Positions 15,651-24,852 are shown, counted from the first letter of the stretch. The stretch: DNA of 29,823 bases from Acidobacteriota bacterium (GCA_013362195.1 JABFWM010000630.1:1-29823), one strand, 5' to 3'. A program made the numbers and translations. The notes: generated by a model not told the origin, from the sequence alone.

Positions 15651-15826
15651 TCCGCTTACGGCCTTCCGCTTACGGCGCTTCCCCCCTGAAGGCGGAAGCC
15701 ACGCGCTCCTGTAGCTTCCGCCTTCAGGCGGAAGCACCTTGAGCGGAAGCAGTGCGCTCCTGTAGCTTCCGCCTTTAGGCGGAAGCACCTTTGCGCTTCA
15801 GGCGGAAGTACCCTTCAGGCGGAAGC
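15651..15826. repeat. REP-like palindromic tandem repeats in a convergent gap
   Basis: Two 49-bp units (15692-15740 and 15743-15791), 51 bp apart, are nearly identical. Each contains CGCTCCTGTA and then a palindrome GCTTCCGCC (4-nt loop) GGCGGAAGC at 15714-15735 and 15765-15786. Two further half copies, CTTCAGGCGGAAG, lie at 15796-15808 and 15813-15825. A 12-bp direct repeat TCCGCTTACGGC occurs at 15651-15662 and 15665-15676. The block fills the gap between two convergent genes, where strong hairpins could end transcription from both sides. It resembles dispersed REP/BIME-type elements; no associated transposase is in view. Confidence 0.8.
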
Positions 15827-15847
15827 CGCTCCCTCGCAGGGCACCGC

Positions 15848-18529
15848 CTACGGAATCGTCGGCGCTCTGGTGGCGTTCTCGCTCGTCGACAGAAACAGCG
15901 CGTTGAACAGCAGCGGAAAGGTGGCGTGCGTTTGCGCGCGGTGCTGCGGGCGCAGTCCGTACAGGATGACGCGGCCGGGGTTCATGTCGACCGACACGAT
16001 CGCCGCGCGCCCGGCCATGAGGTCTTCCCCCTTCAGCCAGCCCGACGCCACCACCTCCTTGTTCGGGTATCTCGCGATCACCGCGACCTTCTGCGACGGG
16101 AAACCCTCGACAACGCTGAAGAAGGGGCTGTTGTTGTAAAAGCCATACGTCTCTGCGGCGACGCCGTACGCGATCGGATTCGTCGTGTCGACCTCGACGT
16201 TCACGATCGTGCCCGGCGCGAAATGCTGATCGCGCGTCAGCCCTGCCTTGAGATTCTTGAGCGGCACGGCGAGCCGCTCGATGGCGAGATCCGACGCGGC
16301 GCCCAGCATCAGGAGGGTGCCGCCCTGCGCGAGAAATTCGCGGAGCGCGTCGACCCCCTCGTCGCCAATCCCGCCGCGATACTCCGGCCTGATGTTCGGC
16401 CCGCTCGCGCCGTCGACGATCGATCGCGGTGACTGGTCCGCGAAAACGACGACGTCGAAGCGCTCGCGCAGCCTGCCCGCGCGCACGTCGGCGTTGTGCA
16501 GCGGCGTCGACGCAAAGCCGTACCGCTCGAGCACCCATCGCGTCCATCCTTCGTCCATGTTGCCGCCGTTCCACGGCTGATACATGGCGATGCGAGGCGC
16601 ACGAATCGGGATCGGCGTCATGCTTCCGCGCGGCGCGTTGTCGGACGAGGTGATGAACACCCCGTGCTCCGACGCGATGCCTTCGAGTTGCCGCCGCGCC
16701 ACGCCGCTGACCGCCACATGCGACGGCGCGTCGAATGCGAGCCTGGCGCCCTGCTTCAGGAGCGCATTCATTGCCGCCGCAGTGTCGGGTCCCTTCATCT
16801 CGAAACCGAATCGCGCGCCGTTGCCCTTCACCTCGCCGGCGATGACCGGCGGCGCCGTCACGGGCGCGGCCGCCAGATTCGATGGCAGGGCGTTCTTGAC
16901 GAACACCGTTTTGACGCCGAGCAACAGGCCGAGCGACCACGCCGTCACGTCGTAGGGCGGCTCCGGCGCTGACGCGGCGGACCGGCGGACTTCCGGATAG
17001 GTCTGCTTCTCCAGCATGTCCTTCGCGTAGCGCGCGAAGACCTGCGTCATCGGGACGACGAACGTGCCGGGCGCGTATCGTGTGCCGTCGGCGTCGAACG
17101 CCGACGTGGCCCGCAGCACCTCGACGCCGGCCACGCGCAAGCGGTCGACGAGGTGCCCGGCTTCGCGCACATCCTGCTGCCCTTCGATCGGAACGACGAT
17201 CGCTTTGATCTCGCCGGTGGCGCCCGCTGCCACCGTCTGGCGATTCACTTCGTAGATCTGCCGCAGGATGGCCTCGCGCCGATCCGCGACGGTGTCGAGC
17301 AGGGCGGTCGTCGCAATCAGCTCGTAATCGACGATGTCGCGCAGCGTCCAGCGGCCGCCGAGCCAGGGCCGCGGATACTCGGTGCGCGGCGTGGTGTCCG
17401 ACGGCGGCGGCAGAATGCCCGTCGCGGCGGCGGCGCCGCGTCCTTCACCGCGTCCGCCTTCGCCAGGCGAGGGCGTGCGGCCGAGCGTGGTCTTCTGCTG
17501 TTCGATTGGCGCGGCGATGCGTGCGCTGGCGACTTCCGTGAGCAGGCCGATCTGGTTGTGCCACCACCCGCTCCACGCCATGGCTCCCTGCCAGAAGTTC
17601 GTGTAGGTGGAGTTGTAGATGATCCCTTCTTTGCCGGCGGCTTCGAGCGCGGCAGCCTGCGACTGTCCCAGGATCCCGTTCCACCGGTAAATCAGCGGGT
17701 GCACGTTCGGGTTGATCGGATCGGTGGCCGGCATCACGAAGATCCGCGCGCCGTTGCTGCCCATCTGGTGCTCGTCGAGCCACACCGTCGGGAACCAGTC
17801 CTTCCACAGCAGCGCCGCCGTGAGCTGGCTCTCCTTCTGCGTGAACATGTACATGTCGCGGTTGTTGTCGTGGCCGACGTAGGGATGATAGAGGGACGGG
17901 ATCGAGCTGCTCTCGAACGGGGTGCCGACGTTCCTGTCGAACCAGTCGGTGACCATGATCTGCCCGTCGGGATTGAGGCTCGGAACCAGGATGAAGATGA
18001 CGTTGTCGAGGATCTTCTTCACCTGGGGCGAGCGATCGGTGGCGAGCTGGTGCACCAGCTCCACCGCCATCTGCGACGCGCCAATCTCCGTCGCATGGAT
18101 GCTGCACGTGACGACGACGACGGCCTTGCCTTCGAGGAAGATGCGATCGCGTTCGGCGTCGGTGGGCGCGCCGCCCTGGAAGTACAGCTTGCGTTCGAGC
18201 GCCTTGAAGCGCTCGAGGTGGTTCAGCGTCTCCGCACTGCTGATTTCCACCGCGATGAAGGGGTTGTCGTTCGTCGACCGTCCGAGCTCGCGGACGCGGA
18301 CGCGATCGCTGGCGCCCGCCACCTGCCGCAGATACGCGACGATCCGGTCCCAGCGGGCGAGCTTGTGGTCCGCGCCGATCCGGAAGCCGAAGAACTGCTC
18401 GGGCGTCGCGAGGGCCGCTGACGAGGGGGTGGCCTGTGCGGAGGATGGGGCCGGCGAGCTGTAAAACGCGAGCGTCGCAGCCGCGAGCACCGCGGCCACG
18501 GTGCGCGCCGCGGTCGGACGAATCGACAT
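15848..18529 (-). CDS. Secreted M14-family zinc carboxypeptidase-like protein
   Basis: 893 aa. Residues 1-31 form a signal peptide ending near SSA-Q. The M14 zinc site starts with HATE (His145, Glu148); NPDG (186-189), HDNNRD (220-225) and DEHQMG (His254) follow, the latter likely giving the third zinc ligand. GLLTEVAS near 328-335 fits the catalytic-Glu region. The protein is far longer than classic carboxypeptidases: a C-terminal half of about 500 residues includes a glutamine-amidotransferase-like segment (LREFLAQGGTLLMLGAASD). A low-complexity insert at about 351-366 interrupts the region after the catalytic domain. Its ATG shares one base with the stop of the transporter/HEAT gene, so translation is coupled. 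Periplasmic or extracellular peptide degradation is expected. Confidence 0.85.
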   Translation of the reverse strand: MSIRPTAARTVAAVLAAATLAFYSSPAPSSAQATPSSAALATPEQFFGFRIGADHKLARWDRIVAYLRQVAGASDRVRVRELGRSTNDNPFIAVEISSAETLNHLERFKALERKLYFQGGAPTDAERDRIFLEGKAVVVVTCSIHATEIGASQMAVELVHQLATDRSPQVKKILDNVIFILVPSLNPDGQIMVTDWFDRNVGTPFESSSIPSLYHPYVGHDNNRDMYMFTQKESQLTAALLWKDWFPTVWLDEHQMGSNGARIFVMPATDPINPNVHPLIYRWNGILGQSQAAALEAAGKEGIIYNSTYTNFWQGAMAWSGWWHNQIGLLTEVASARIAAPIEQQKTTLGRTPSPGEGGRGEGRGAAAATGILPPPSDTTPRTEYPRPWLGGRWTLRDIVDYELIATTALLDTVADRREAILRQIYEVNRQTVAAGATGEIKAIVVPIEGQQDVREAGHLVDRLRVAGVEVLRATSAFDADGTRYAPGTFVVPMTQVFARYAKDMLEKQTYPEVRRSAASAPEPPYDVTAWSLGLLLGVKTVFVKNALPSNLAAAPVTAPPVIAGEVKGNGARFGFEMKGPDTAAAMNALLKQGARLAFDAPSHVAVSGVARRQLEGIASEHGVFITSSDNAPRGSMTPIPIRAPRIAMYQPWNGGNMDEGWTRWVLERYGFASTPLHNADVRAGRLRERFDVVVFADQSPRSIVDGASGPNIRPEYRGGIGDEGVDALREFLAQGGTLLMLGAASDLAIERLAVPLKNLKAGLTRDQHFAPGTIVNVEVDTTNPIAYGVAAETYGFYNNSPFFSVVEGFPSQKVAVIARYPNKEVVASGWLKGEDLMAGRAAIVSVDMNPGRVILYGLRPQHRAQTHATFPLLFNALFLSTSENATRAPTIP
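17455..17475. repeat. REP-like inverted repeat inside the M14 coding region
   Basis: CGCCTTCGCC, a single A, then GGCGAGGGCG form a 10-bp inverted repeat with one mismatch. It encodes part of a Gly/Glu/Arg-rich insert in the M14 protein that is unlike the sequence around it. It looks like an in-frame insertion or expansion of a short palindromic element. Confidence 0.4.
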
Positions 18530-21500
18530 CAGATCACTCCCTGTTCGGCGGCGGCGCCTCGGAACAGCGCCGCGAACACCTGCTGCAGCAGCGGCGGGCG
18601 CTGCTCGATCAATTCGTAGAACTCCTCGCGATCGATGCGCAGGAGGACGCCCGATCGAGCCGCGTCAGCGGAGTGGCCGAGCGGCGCGCCGGTCAGCAGC
18701 GACGCGAGGCCGATCGCGTCGCCACCGTTCACGGGCGTGCGGCGGCCGCCGTCGAGCGAGTCGACGCTCGCGCCGCCCGACAGCAGCACCCACAGCGCCG
18801 GAGGCGTGGCCGCATCGAACAGGCGGGCGCCGGCCGCGAACGGCACGACGCGCGCGATACGCCCGAGCGCCAGCATGTCGGCCGCGTCGACGCGGCAGAA
18901 GATCGGGACCCGCTGCAGCGCCAGCACCTTCTCGACCGGCGCCACGCCATCTTCCGCCAGTCGGGCGAACTCGCCGCCCACGCCGGTCGGCATGATCAGC
19001 GGCCAGGTGTGCGCGCCGGCATCGGTCAGCGTCGCGAAGAGGCCGCGGACGAGATCGGTGCTGTCGGCCAGCAGCGTGCGCAGGTGATCGGTGGGCAGCG
19101 CGAGGGTCACGGCCGCGTCAATGGCTCGCACGGTCGTCTGCGCCGGAACGCCCTGCAGCGCTTCATCGAGGCCGAGCGCTACGGGGGGCAGTGCACTCGA
19201 CGGCGCCTCGCCCTGTCGCGACAGCGCGACGCGGCCATCGAGCAGGATGTGCACCACGTCGGGCACCATGCCTTCCTGCTGCAGCACGCGGCCCGGCTCG
19301 TGGCGTATCTGGCGGCCGGTCGCGGCCATCCGGAACAATTCATCGATCGAGACCGATGCGAACAGCGGGAGGTGGCGGATGCGCCCGGCCAGCGCCGCCG
19401 CGGGCAGCGGTTCGCGCCACAATTCACGGCGGCGCTCCGCCGAGAGCCGCTGCTCCGCGAGCGCCCACGACGCCGCTTCGAACACGAACCAGTCACGGGG
19501 ACTGCGATGCGCGAGCACGTGTTCGAGGTCCGGCGCCAGCGTCCACCGGCGCTCGGCCGCGACGAGATCGATCGCGACCGCCGCGACCACTTCGTCGTCG
19601 TCGTTGATCAGGTGCAGGAGCGATTCCTCGACGTCGCGCGGCCGCGTGCGGAGGAGCACGTTGCCGCGGCGGATCTTCTCGTCGCGCGGCAGGTCCTCGA
19701 TCGCCGGCATGACGTGCTTGCGCAGCGGTCCGCTCAGGATGTTGTCGAGGTACTCGGACGCGCTCGCGCCGGTCCGCGCGTCGCCGTGCTCGAGCGTCCA
19801 GCGCGCTGCCGCGATGTCGCGCCACGGGTAGAGCAGTTCGAGAAGGAGATACGCCCGGTTCATCGCCCGCGCCATCTTCTCCTGCAGCGCCTGCGCGAGC
19901 ATCGACTCGGCGGGAAGCGCGCCGCGATCGAACAGGTTCGCGTGCAGCGACAGGTGCGAGAAGAACCGGCGCGACTCCGCGATGGCCAGCGCTTCGATGC
20001 GCCCGGCGGGGAAGGTGAGCGCCTCGCTGCCGCGGCGCAGCGTCTGCAGCGCCGCGACCGCCTTGTAACGGAGGAAGCCGTCCGGGTCGTCGAGCACGCC
20101 GACCAGCGCATCGACGGATGCCTGCGACGGAATGCCGGCGAGCGTCGCGGGAATATGCCGGCGGATCCAGATGTCCTCGTCCGTGTCCGCGACGATGTAG
20201 GCGAGCGCCTCGACGACCGGTTCGCCGTAGCTGATGAGCACGTCGCGCGCGCGCCGTTTCAATTGCCGGTTGCGCAGCAGCGTGACCAGCGTCGGCACGA
20301 AGATGAAGTCCGATGCGCCGAGATCGCCCACGCTGGCCAGCGCCTCCTCGGCGACGTCGGGCGCGGGGTCGTAGAGGAGCGGCATCAGCAGCGCGTGCAG
20401 GTCGGCGTGGCGGATCTGCCGCAGCGCGGCCGCGGCGTCGCGCCGCGCCGGCCGCGTCGCCTCCGACGTGTCCGTCGTCAGCTCCGCGAAGATCGCGCCG
20501 GCGCGCGCCCGATCGTCCGGGCGATCGAGCGCGGCCAGCGCCACCGCCGCGGTGACCCGGATCCGCGGATCGGGATCGTCGAGCATCGGCCTGACCACCG
20601 TCGCCGTGTCCTCGTTGCGAATCGCGCCGAGCGCCGCGATGGCCGCGGCGCGCACCTCGGCGTCGGGGTCCGCGATCATGCGGCGAATCTGCGGCGCCCA
20701 TTGCTCCGCGATGTCCGCGCGCACCTCTCGCAGCGCCGCGAGCGCACGCCGGCGGACGTCCGGCGACGCGTGATAGAGCAGCAGGGGCGTGACGAGATTG
20801 CGCTTGTCGAGCGATTCCAGCACGTCGATCGCGTAGACGACCCGCGACGCGTCCGGCTGGGCGAGCTCCTGCACGAGCGTCTCGATCGTGGTGAGGTCGG
20901 CCCCCGTCAGCCGCACGTCCTGCGGCTGCACGTCGCGGCGCTGGATGCTGCTGCGGAACGCCTCGAGGTAGCCGCGCCGCGCCCGCAGCGCCATGAACAT
21001 CCACGCGACCGTCATCAGCAGGCTCGCGTAACTGAGTCGCTGCCAGTCCAGGTGCAGTCCCCACGGCTTCACGAGCACGAGCAGCAGCAGCGCTCCGGCC
21101 GCTTTGGCGCCGCGATCGACGGTGACGTCGACGAACGACTTCGCTTTCAGCTTGATGTCGCCCGGCAGCGGCAGAAACAGGATCTCGCGCGTCGTCTTGT
21201 CCACCGTGTAGCGGAGCGACTGGTCGAGGACGCGCGCCAGGCTGGGCGCCCAGAGCGCGGCATTGAACAGCATGACGATCGCGGTCGTCCCGAGGCTGAC
21301 GGGCAGGATCATCAGCGCGAAGCCGATGCCGAGATAGCGGTGGATCTTGCTCGTGAGCCAGACCTGGATGACGAAGCCGATCGCCGACGTCCAGAGCTGG
21401 ACCTGCGCAAGGAACGACGTGATCGCGTCGGTCGCGCTCGCGCCCTTCACGGCCGCGGCCGCCATGTTCAACTGCTGCTCGATGATCGCCGCGCCGACCG

Positions 21501-22227
21501 CCGCAAAGCTGATGACCAGCGCGATGATCTGCAGGTGCTTCGATCGCCGCAGCAGGTCGACGGCTGCGGTCGCGCCGACGCCCTTTTCGCCTGTCACGCG
21601 CTCGACCGCCGCGCCGGGATCGACGCGCTCGCGCCTGATGATCAGCGACACCAGCGTCGCGCTGCACATCATCGCGATGGCGCTCGGGATGAGCAGGTTG
21701 GTCGACCCAATCTGCTTCGCGAACGCCGTCGCGAACGCCGAACCGGCGATCCCGCCGAGCGGGGCGCCGCCGCCGATGAATCCGAACAGGCGCTTCGCCT
21801 GGCGCGCGTCGTAGACGATGTTGGCGAGCGTCCAGAACTGGCTGATGAGCAGCACGCCGAGAATCAGTCCCGCCACGTAGAACGCGACCGAGACCCAGGT
21901 CGCGGAGGATCGGAACAGCACCCAGAAGGCGACGAGCGCCGCCGCCATCCCCGCCTGGGTGATGGGCAGCCCCCAGCGCCGCGGGAGCCGCGCCATCAGC
22001 CAGGAATATCCCGTCATCAGAATGCCGATGAGGAACCCCGCCGCGAGCAGCACGTACGGAAGGTTGTCGGCGCCAAGATCGGAGATGAACTTCGACCGCG
22101 TAATCGGCTTGATGGCGTTGTACGACGCCATCGCGAGGAACGAATACGCGAACATCATCAGCGCGGTCGCGCCTTCGCCGTCGCGGACCTCTGCCACTGG
22201 AGAGAGCAGTCGCGTGGTGATCGACAT
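18529..22227 (-). CDS. Nucleotide-transporter-like (Npt/TlcC-type) protein fused to HEAT repeats and two cNMP-binding-like domains
   Basis: 1232 aa in three parts. Residues 1 to about 410 are a polytopic membrane domain with about 11-12 helices and ATP/ADP-carrier-like segments: AIKPITRSKF, DARQAKRLFGFIGGGAPLGG and DQSLRYTVDKTTREILFLPL. Residues about 440-880 are degenerate HEAT repeats (DPDPRIRVTAAVALAAL, DPDGFLRYKAVAALQTL). From about 955 and 1098 two cyclic-nucleotide-binding folds follow (LPLFASVSIDELFRMA and VPIFCRVDAADMLALG), but both lack a clear phosphate-binding cassette (GLDEAL and GDAIGLAS instead of FGE..L, without the usual Arg). Inner-membrane location with a large cytoplasmic part is expected. 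GAGG 6 nt before the ATG is a usable ribosome-binding site. Transport of nucleotides is a family inference; a scaffold role is equally possible. Confidence 0.82.
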   Translation of the reverse strand: MSITTRLLSPVAEVRDGEGATALMMFAYSFLAMASYNAIKPITRSKFISDLGADNLPYVLLAAGFLIGILMTGYSWLMARLPRRWGLPITQAGMAAALVAFWVLFRSSATWVSVAFYVAGLILGVLLISQFWTLANIVYDARQAKRLFGFIGGGAPLGGIAGSAFATAFAKQIGSTNLLIPSAIAMMCSATLVSLIIRRERVDPGAAVERVTGEKGVGATAAVDLLRRSKHLQIIALVISFAAVGAAIIEQQLNMAAAAVKGASATDAITSFLAQVQLWTSAIGFVIQVWLTSKIHRYLGIGFALMILPVSLGTTAIVMLFNAALWAPSLARVLDQSLRYTVDKTTREILFLPLPGDIKLKAKSFVDVTVDRGAKAAGALLLLVLVKPWGLHLDWQRLSYASLLMTVAWMFMALRARRGYLEAFRSSIQRRDVQPQDVRLTGADLTTIETLVQELAQPDASRVVYAIDVLESLDKRNLVTPLLLYHASPDVRRRALAALREVRADIAEQWAPQIRRMIADPDAEVRAAAIAALGAIRNEDTATVVRPMLDDPDPRIRVTAAVALAALDRPDDRARAGAIFAELTTDTSEATRPARRDAAAALRQIRHADLHALLMPLLYDPAPDVAEEALASVGDLGASDFIFVPTLVTLLRNRQLKRRARDVLISYGEPVVEALAYIVADTDEDIWIRRHIPATLAGIPSQASVDALVGVLDDPDGFLRYKAVAALQTLRRGSEALTFPAGRIEALAIAESRRFFSHLSLHANLFDRGALPAESMLAQALQEKMARAMNRAYLLLELLYPWRDIAAARWTLEHGDARTGASASEYLDNILSGPLRKHVMPAIEDLPRDEKIRRGNVLLRTRPRDVEESLLHLINDDDEVVAAVAIDLVAAERRWTLAPDLEHVLAHRSPRDWFVFEAASWALAEQRLSAERRRELWREPLPAAALAGRIRHLPLFASVSIDELFRMAATGRQIRHEPGRVLQQEGMVPDVVHILLDGRVALSRQGEAPSSALPPVALGLDEALQGVPAQTTVRAIDAAVTLALPTDHLRTLLADSTDLVRGLFATLTDAGAHTWPLIMPTGVGGEFARLAEDGVAPVEKVLALQRVPIFCRVDAADMLALGRIARVVPFAAGARLFDAATPPALWVLLSGGASVDSLDGGRRTPVNGGDAIGLASLLTGAPLGHSADAARSGVLLRIDREEFYELIEQRPPLLQQVFAALFRGAAAEQGVI

Positions 22228-22277
22228 GAGGGACCTCGAGGCGTGGAGCTAAAGCCTATGTCATGCGCCAGTTGAAG

Positions 22278-22283
22278 TAAACT
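22278..22283 (+). promoter_or_regulatory. -10-like TAAACT before the second transporter/HEAT gene
   Basis: TAAACT lies 11 nt before the ATG at 22295 in the 67-bp divergent gap. A leader of only a few bases would result. It is a weaker match than the other hexamers in the window. Confidence 0.25.
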
Positions 22284-22294
22284 GCGCGGCGCTC

Positions 22295-24838
22295 ATGGTC
22301 GCGCGTCTCCGGCGCTTTCTGGACATCCGCTCCGGAGAAGCGCTGCCGGTGTCCCTCACCTTTCTCTACATCGCCGTCGTCGTCGCGGCGTTCCTGCTGG
22401 CGAAGCCGATTCGAAACGGCCTGTTCCTGCGGCAGTACGGGCCCTACGCGCTGGCGTACGTGTACGCGGCGGTCCCGCTCGCGCTGTCGCTGTTCGTGCC
22501 GATCTATACGCGCGTTGCCGCGTATTCCGGTCAGCGGTCCGTGACCGTCTGGACGCTGCTCTTCTTCGCGTCGAACGTCCTCTTCTTCTGGTGGGCGTTC
22601 CGCAGCCATCCGTTCCCGTTGCTGCCGGGGATCTTCTACGTCTGGGTGAACTGCTTCGGCGTGATTGCGCCGGTGCAGGCCTGGAGCTTCGCGAACTCGC
22701 TGTTCGACACGCGCCAGGCCAAGCGGCTGTTCGGGCTGATCGGCGCCGGTGCGTCGTTTGGTGCGATCCTCGGCGGGTTTCTCGCGCGCGTGCTGGTGCG
22801 GCCGGTTGGCGGCGCCATCAACCTGCTGCTCGTCCTCGCGGCGCTGATCGTCGCGGCCGCGGCCACGGTGTCGATTGCGAATGCGAAGCTTCGCCGTCAC
22901 GGCCTCGCGCGGCGCGGGAAACCGCGTCGGCATGCGCTCAGGGACACACTCGCCGAGATCGCGCAGACGCCTTACCTGCGCCTGATTGCCGCGATGGTCT
23001 TCCTGGTTGCGATTGCGACGCAGTGGACCGGGTTTCAGTTGAGCGTCGTCGCGGACAGACGGTTTGGCGGCAGCGCCGAAGCGTTGACGCGCTTTTTCGG
23101 GACGTTCAATTTCGCGCTCGGCACGGTGAGCCTGATCGTGCAGCTGACGCTGACCGCTGCCGTCCTGCGCCGGTGGGGCGTTGCCGTCACGTTGCTGCTG
23201 CTGCCAGCCGTCCTGGGCATCGGTACGGTGTGGATCCTGATCCTGCCGGCATTCTGGCCGGTGATCGTGACCAATGCCTTCGATCAGGGGCTGCGGTTCT
23301 CGGTCGACAAGGCCACCTACGAGCTGCTGTATCTGCCGATTGCGCCGGGCACGCGTGCGCGCATCAAGAACGCGGTCGACATCGTGTTGAACCGCGCGGG
23401 TGATGCGGCCGGCGGCGTGCTGCTGGGGCTCGCGACGCGCGGGTTCGCCGGGCTGCCCGGACTCAACCTCGGATTGCGCGGCACCGCGGCGATCAACCTC
23501 GTGCTGCTCACGTGCTGGTTCGCGATCGCGTGGCGTCTGCGACGCGAATACGTCCGCACCATCCACGACAGCATCCGCCGCCATCGCCTGGAGGCGGAGC
23601 GGCACTCGCGGCGTGTGCTCGATCGGTCGGCGGTCACGGCACTGGAGGAGAAGCTGAAGGCCGACGATCCGGCCGCGGTCCGCTACGCGTTGTCGATCGT
23701 GGAGCCCGAGCCGCTCGGGCCGTGGCGAACAGCTCTTCGGGAACTGCTGCACCACGACGATCCCGAGATCCGCCGCCAGGCCTTGTCCATTCTCAGCGCC
23801 GGCGGCGATACGGCGATCGCGCCGTTGGTGGCCGAGATGCTGCGCGACCCGGATCTCGCGGTTCGCACCGAGGCCTTGCTGTTCCTGAGCCGCCAGGTCG
23901 GCGTGGATCCGGTCGCGCGCATCCAGGAGCTCGGCGCGTTTCCGGACTTCTCAATCCGCGCGGGGATCGCCGCCTTTCTGGCGTCGCCGGGACCGGCCCG
24001 CAATCTCGACGCCGCCCGCGTCATCCTCGAACAGATGATCGGCTCGCCGGGCGCGGCCGGGGTTCGCGATCGGACGGAAGCGGCGCGCGTGCTCGCCCTC
24101 GTGCCTGACGCATTGCCGGAGCTGCTCGTGAAGCTGCTGGACGACGAAGAGCCGCGGATTGCGCGTATCGCGATGACCGGGTTGTCGCGGGCCGGCGCCG
24201 CCGGCGTCCCGTTGCTGGAGGAGCGCCTTCTCGAGGGTGACCCGACGCTGCGCTATCGCGTGATTGCCGCGCTGAACAAGCTCCGGCAGCTGCATCCCCA
24301 CCTGCGGCTCGATCGCAAGTTGATCGAGCTGCTGCTCGCTGCCGAAATCGGCGGCCACTATCGTTCGCACCAGGTCCTGGCCGCGGTCGCGCCGGCGCGG
24401 TCGGCGTCCGACCCGGTGCTGGTCGCGATGCGGCGGTCGATGGAGCACGAGCTGGAGCGGATCTTCAGGCTGATGGCGCTGTTGTTTCCGGAGGCGGACC
24501 TGCAGGACGCCTACGTCGGCTTGCGATCGGCGAATCCGGTCATTCGTTCGAACGCGCTCGAGTTCCTCGACAACGTCCTCGAGCCGCACCTGCGCCAGGT
24601 CGTCGTACCGCTCCTCGATCCGCAGACTACGCTCGCCGAGCGCGTCAGAATCGCGGATCGCCTCGTCGGCGCGCCGGTGACGACGGCGGCCGGCGGAATC
24701 ACCGCATTGATGGCGGATCCAGGGCTGCGCGAGGTCGCGCGCGATGCGCTTCGGCGGATGACTGCGGAGGGGGCGGCCGAGGCGCCCACGGTTGAAGACG
24801 TGGAGCCGGCGCCGGCACACATCGGCATTGGCGTGTAG
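22295..24838 (+). CDS. Nucleotide-transporter-like protein fused to HEAT repeats (paralogue without cNMP domains)
   Basis: 847 aa. The membrane domain (1 to about 410) shares diagnostic segments with its divergent neighbour: LLAKPIRNGLFLRQYG, DTRQAKRLFGLIGAGASFG and DQGLRFSVDKATYELLYLP. HEAT-type repeats follow from about 450 to 830 (HHDDPEIRRQALSIL, DPDLAVRTEALLFL, DEEPRIARIAMTGL). The cyclic-nucleotide-binding folds of the neighbour are absent. Family knowledge suggests an ATP/ADP or nucleotide carrier ancestry; free-living bacteria do not need energy parasitism, so the substrate or role is open. The start ATG at 22295 has no Shine-Dalgarno. The gene ends in a palindrome shared with the convergent regulator gene. 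Confidence 0.82.
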   Translation: MVARLRRFLDIRSGEALPVSLTFLYIAVVVAAFLLAKPIRNGLFLRQYGPYALAYVYAAVPLALSLFVPIYTRVAAYSGQRSVTVWTLLFFASNVLFFWWAFRSHPFPLLPGIFYVWVNCFGVIAPVQAWSFANSLFDTRQAKRLFGLIGAGASFGAILGGFLARVLVRPVGGAINLLLVLAALIVAAAATVSIANAKLRRHGLARRGKPRRHALRDTLAEIAQTPYLRLIAAMVFLVAIATQWTGFQLSVVADRRFGGSAEALTRFFGTFNFALGTVSLIVQLTLTAAVLRRWGVAVTLLLLPAVLGIGTVWILILPAFWPVIVTNAFDQGLRFSVDKATYELLYLPIAPGTRARIKNAVDIVLNRAGDAAGGVLLGLATRGFAGLPGLNLGLRGTAAINLVLLTCWFAIAWRLRREYVRTIHDSIRRHRLEAERHSRRVLDRSAVTALEEKLKADDPAAVRYALSIVEPEPLGPWRTALRELLHHDDPEIRRQALSILSAGGDTAIAPLVAEMLRDPDLAVRTEALLFLSRQVGVDPVARIQELGAFPDFSIRAGIAAFLASPGPARNLDAARVILEQMIGSPGAAGVRDRTEAARVLALVPDALPELLVKLLDDEEPRIARIAMTGLSRAGAAGVPLLEERLLEGDPTLRYRVIAALNKLRQLHPHLRLDRKLIELLLAAEIGGHYRSHQVLAAVAPARSASDPVLVAMRRSMEHELERIFRLMALLFPEADLQDAYVGLRSANPVIRSNALEFLDNVLEPHLRQVVVPLLDPQTTLAERVRIADRLVGAPVTTAAGGITALMADPGLREVARDALRRMTAEGAAEAPTVEDVEPAPAHIGIGV

Positions 24839-24852
24839 CACGCCGGCTACAC
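24833..24852. terminator. Hairpin containing both convergent stop codons
   Basis: GTGTAGC (24833-24839), six-base loop ACGCCG, and GCTACAC (24846-24852) form a perfect 7-bp stem. It contains the TAG of the plus-strand transporter gene and the TAG of the minus-strand regulator gene; both reading frames end in Val-stop. No T tract follows on either side, so any termination activity is uncertain. Confidence 0.4.

Noticed and set aside
13017..15788. 923-codon open frame on the minus strand beginning in the palindromic repeats
   Set aside because: It is antisense to the transketolase-like gene and its first residues are just the translated repeats.
15692..15826. Repeat array considered as CRISPR
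   Set aside because: Repeats are palindromic, only two full units exist, the intervening sequence is itself repeated, and there are no cas genes.
18436..22275. 1279-codon open frame on the plus strand
   Set aside because: It is antisense to the transporter/HEAT gene; translation is Arg/Asp/Val-rich with no family motif, as expected for the complement of GC-rich coding DNA.
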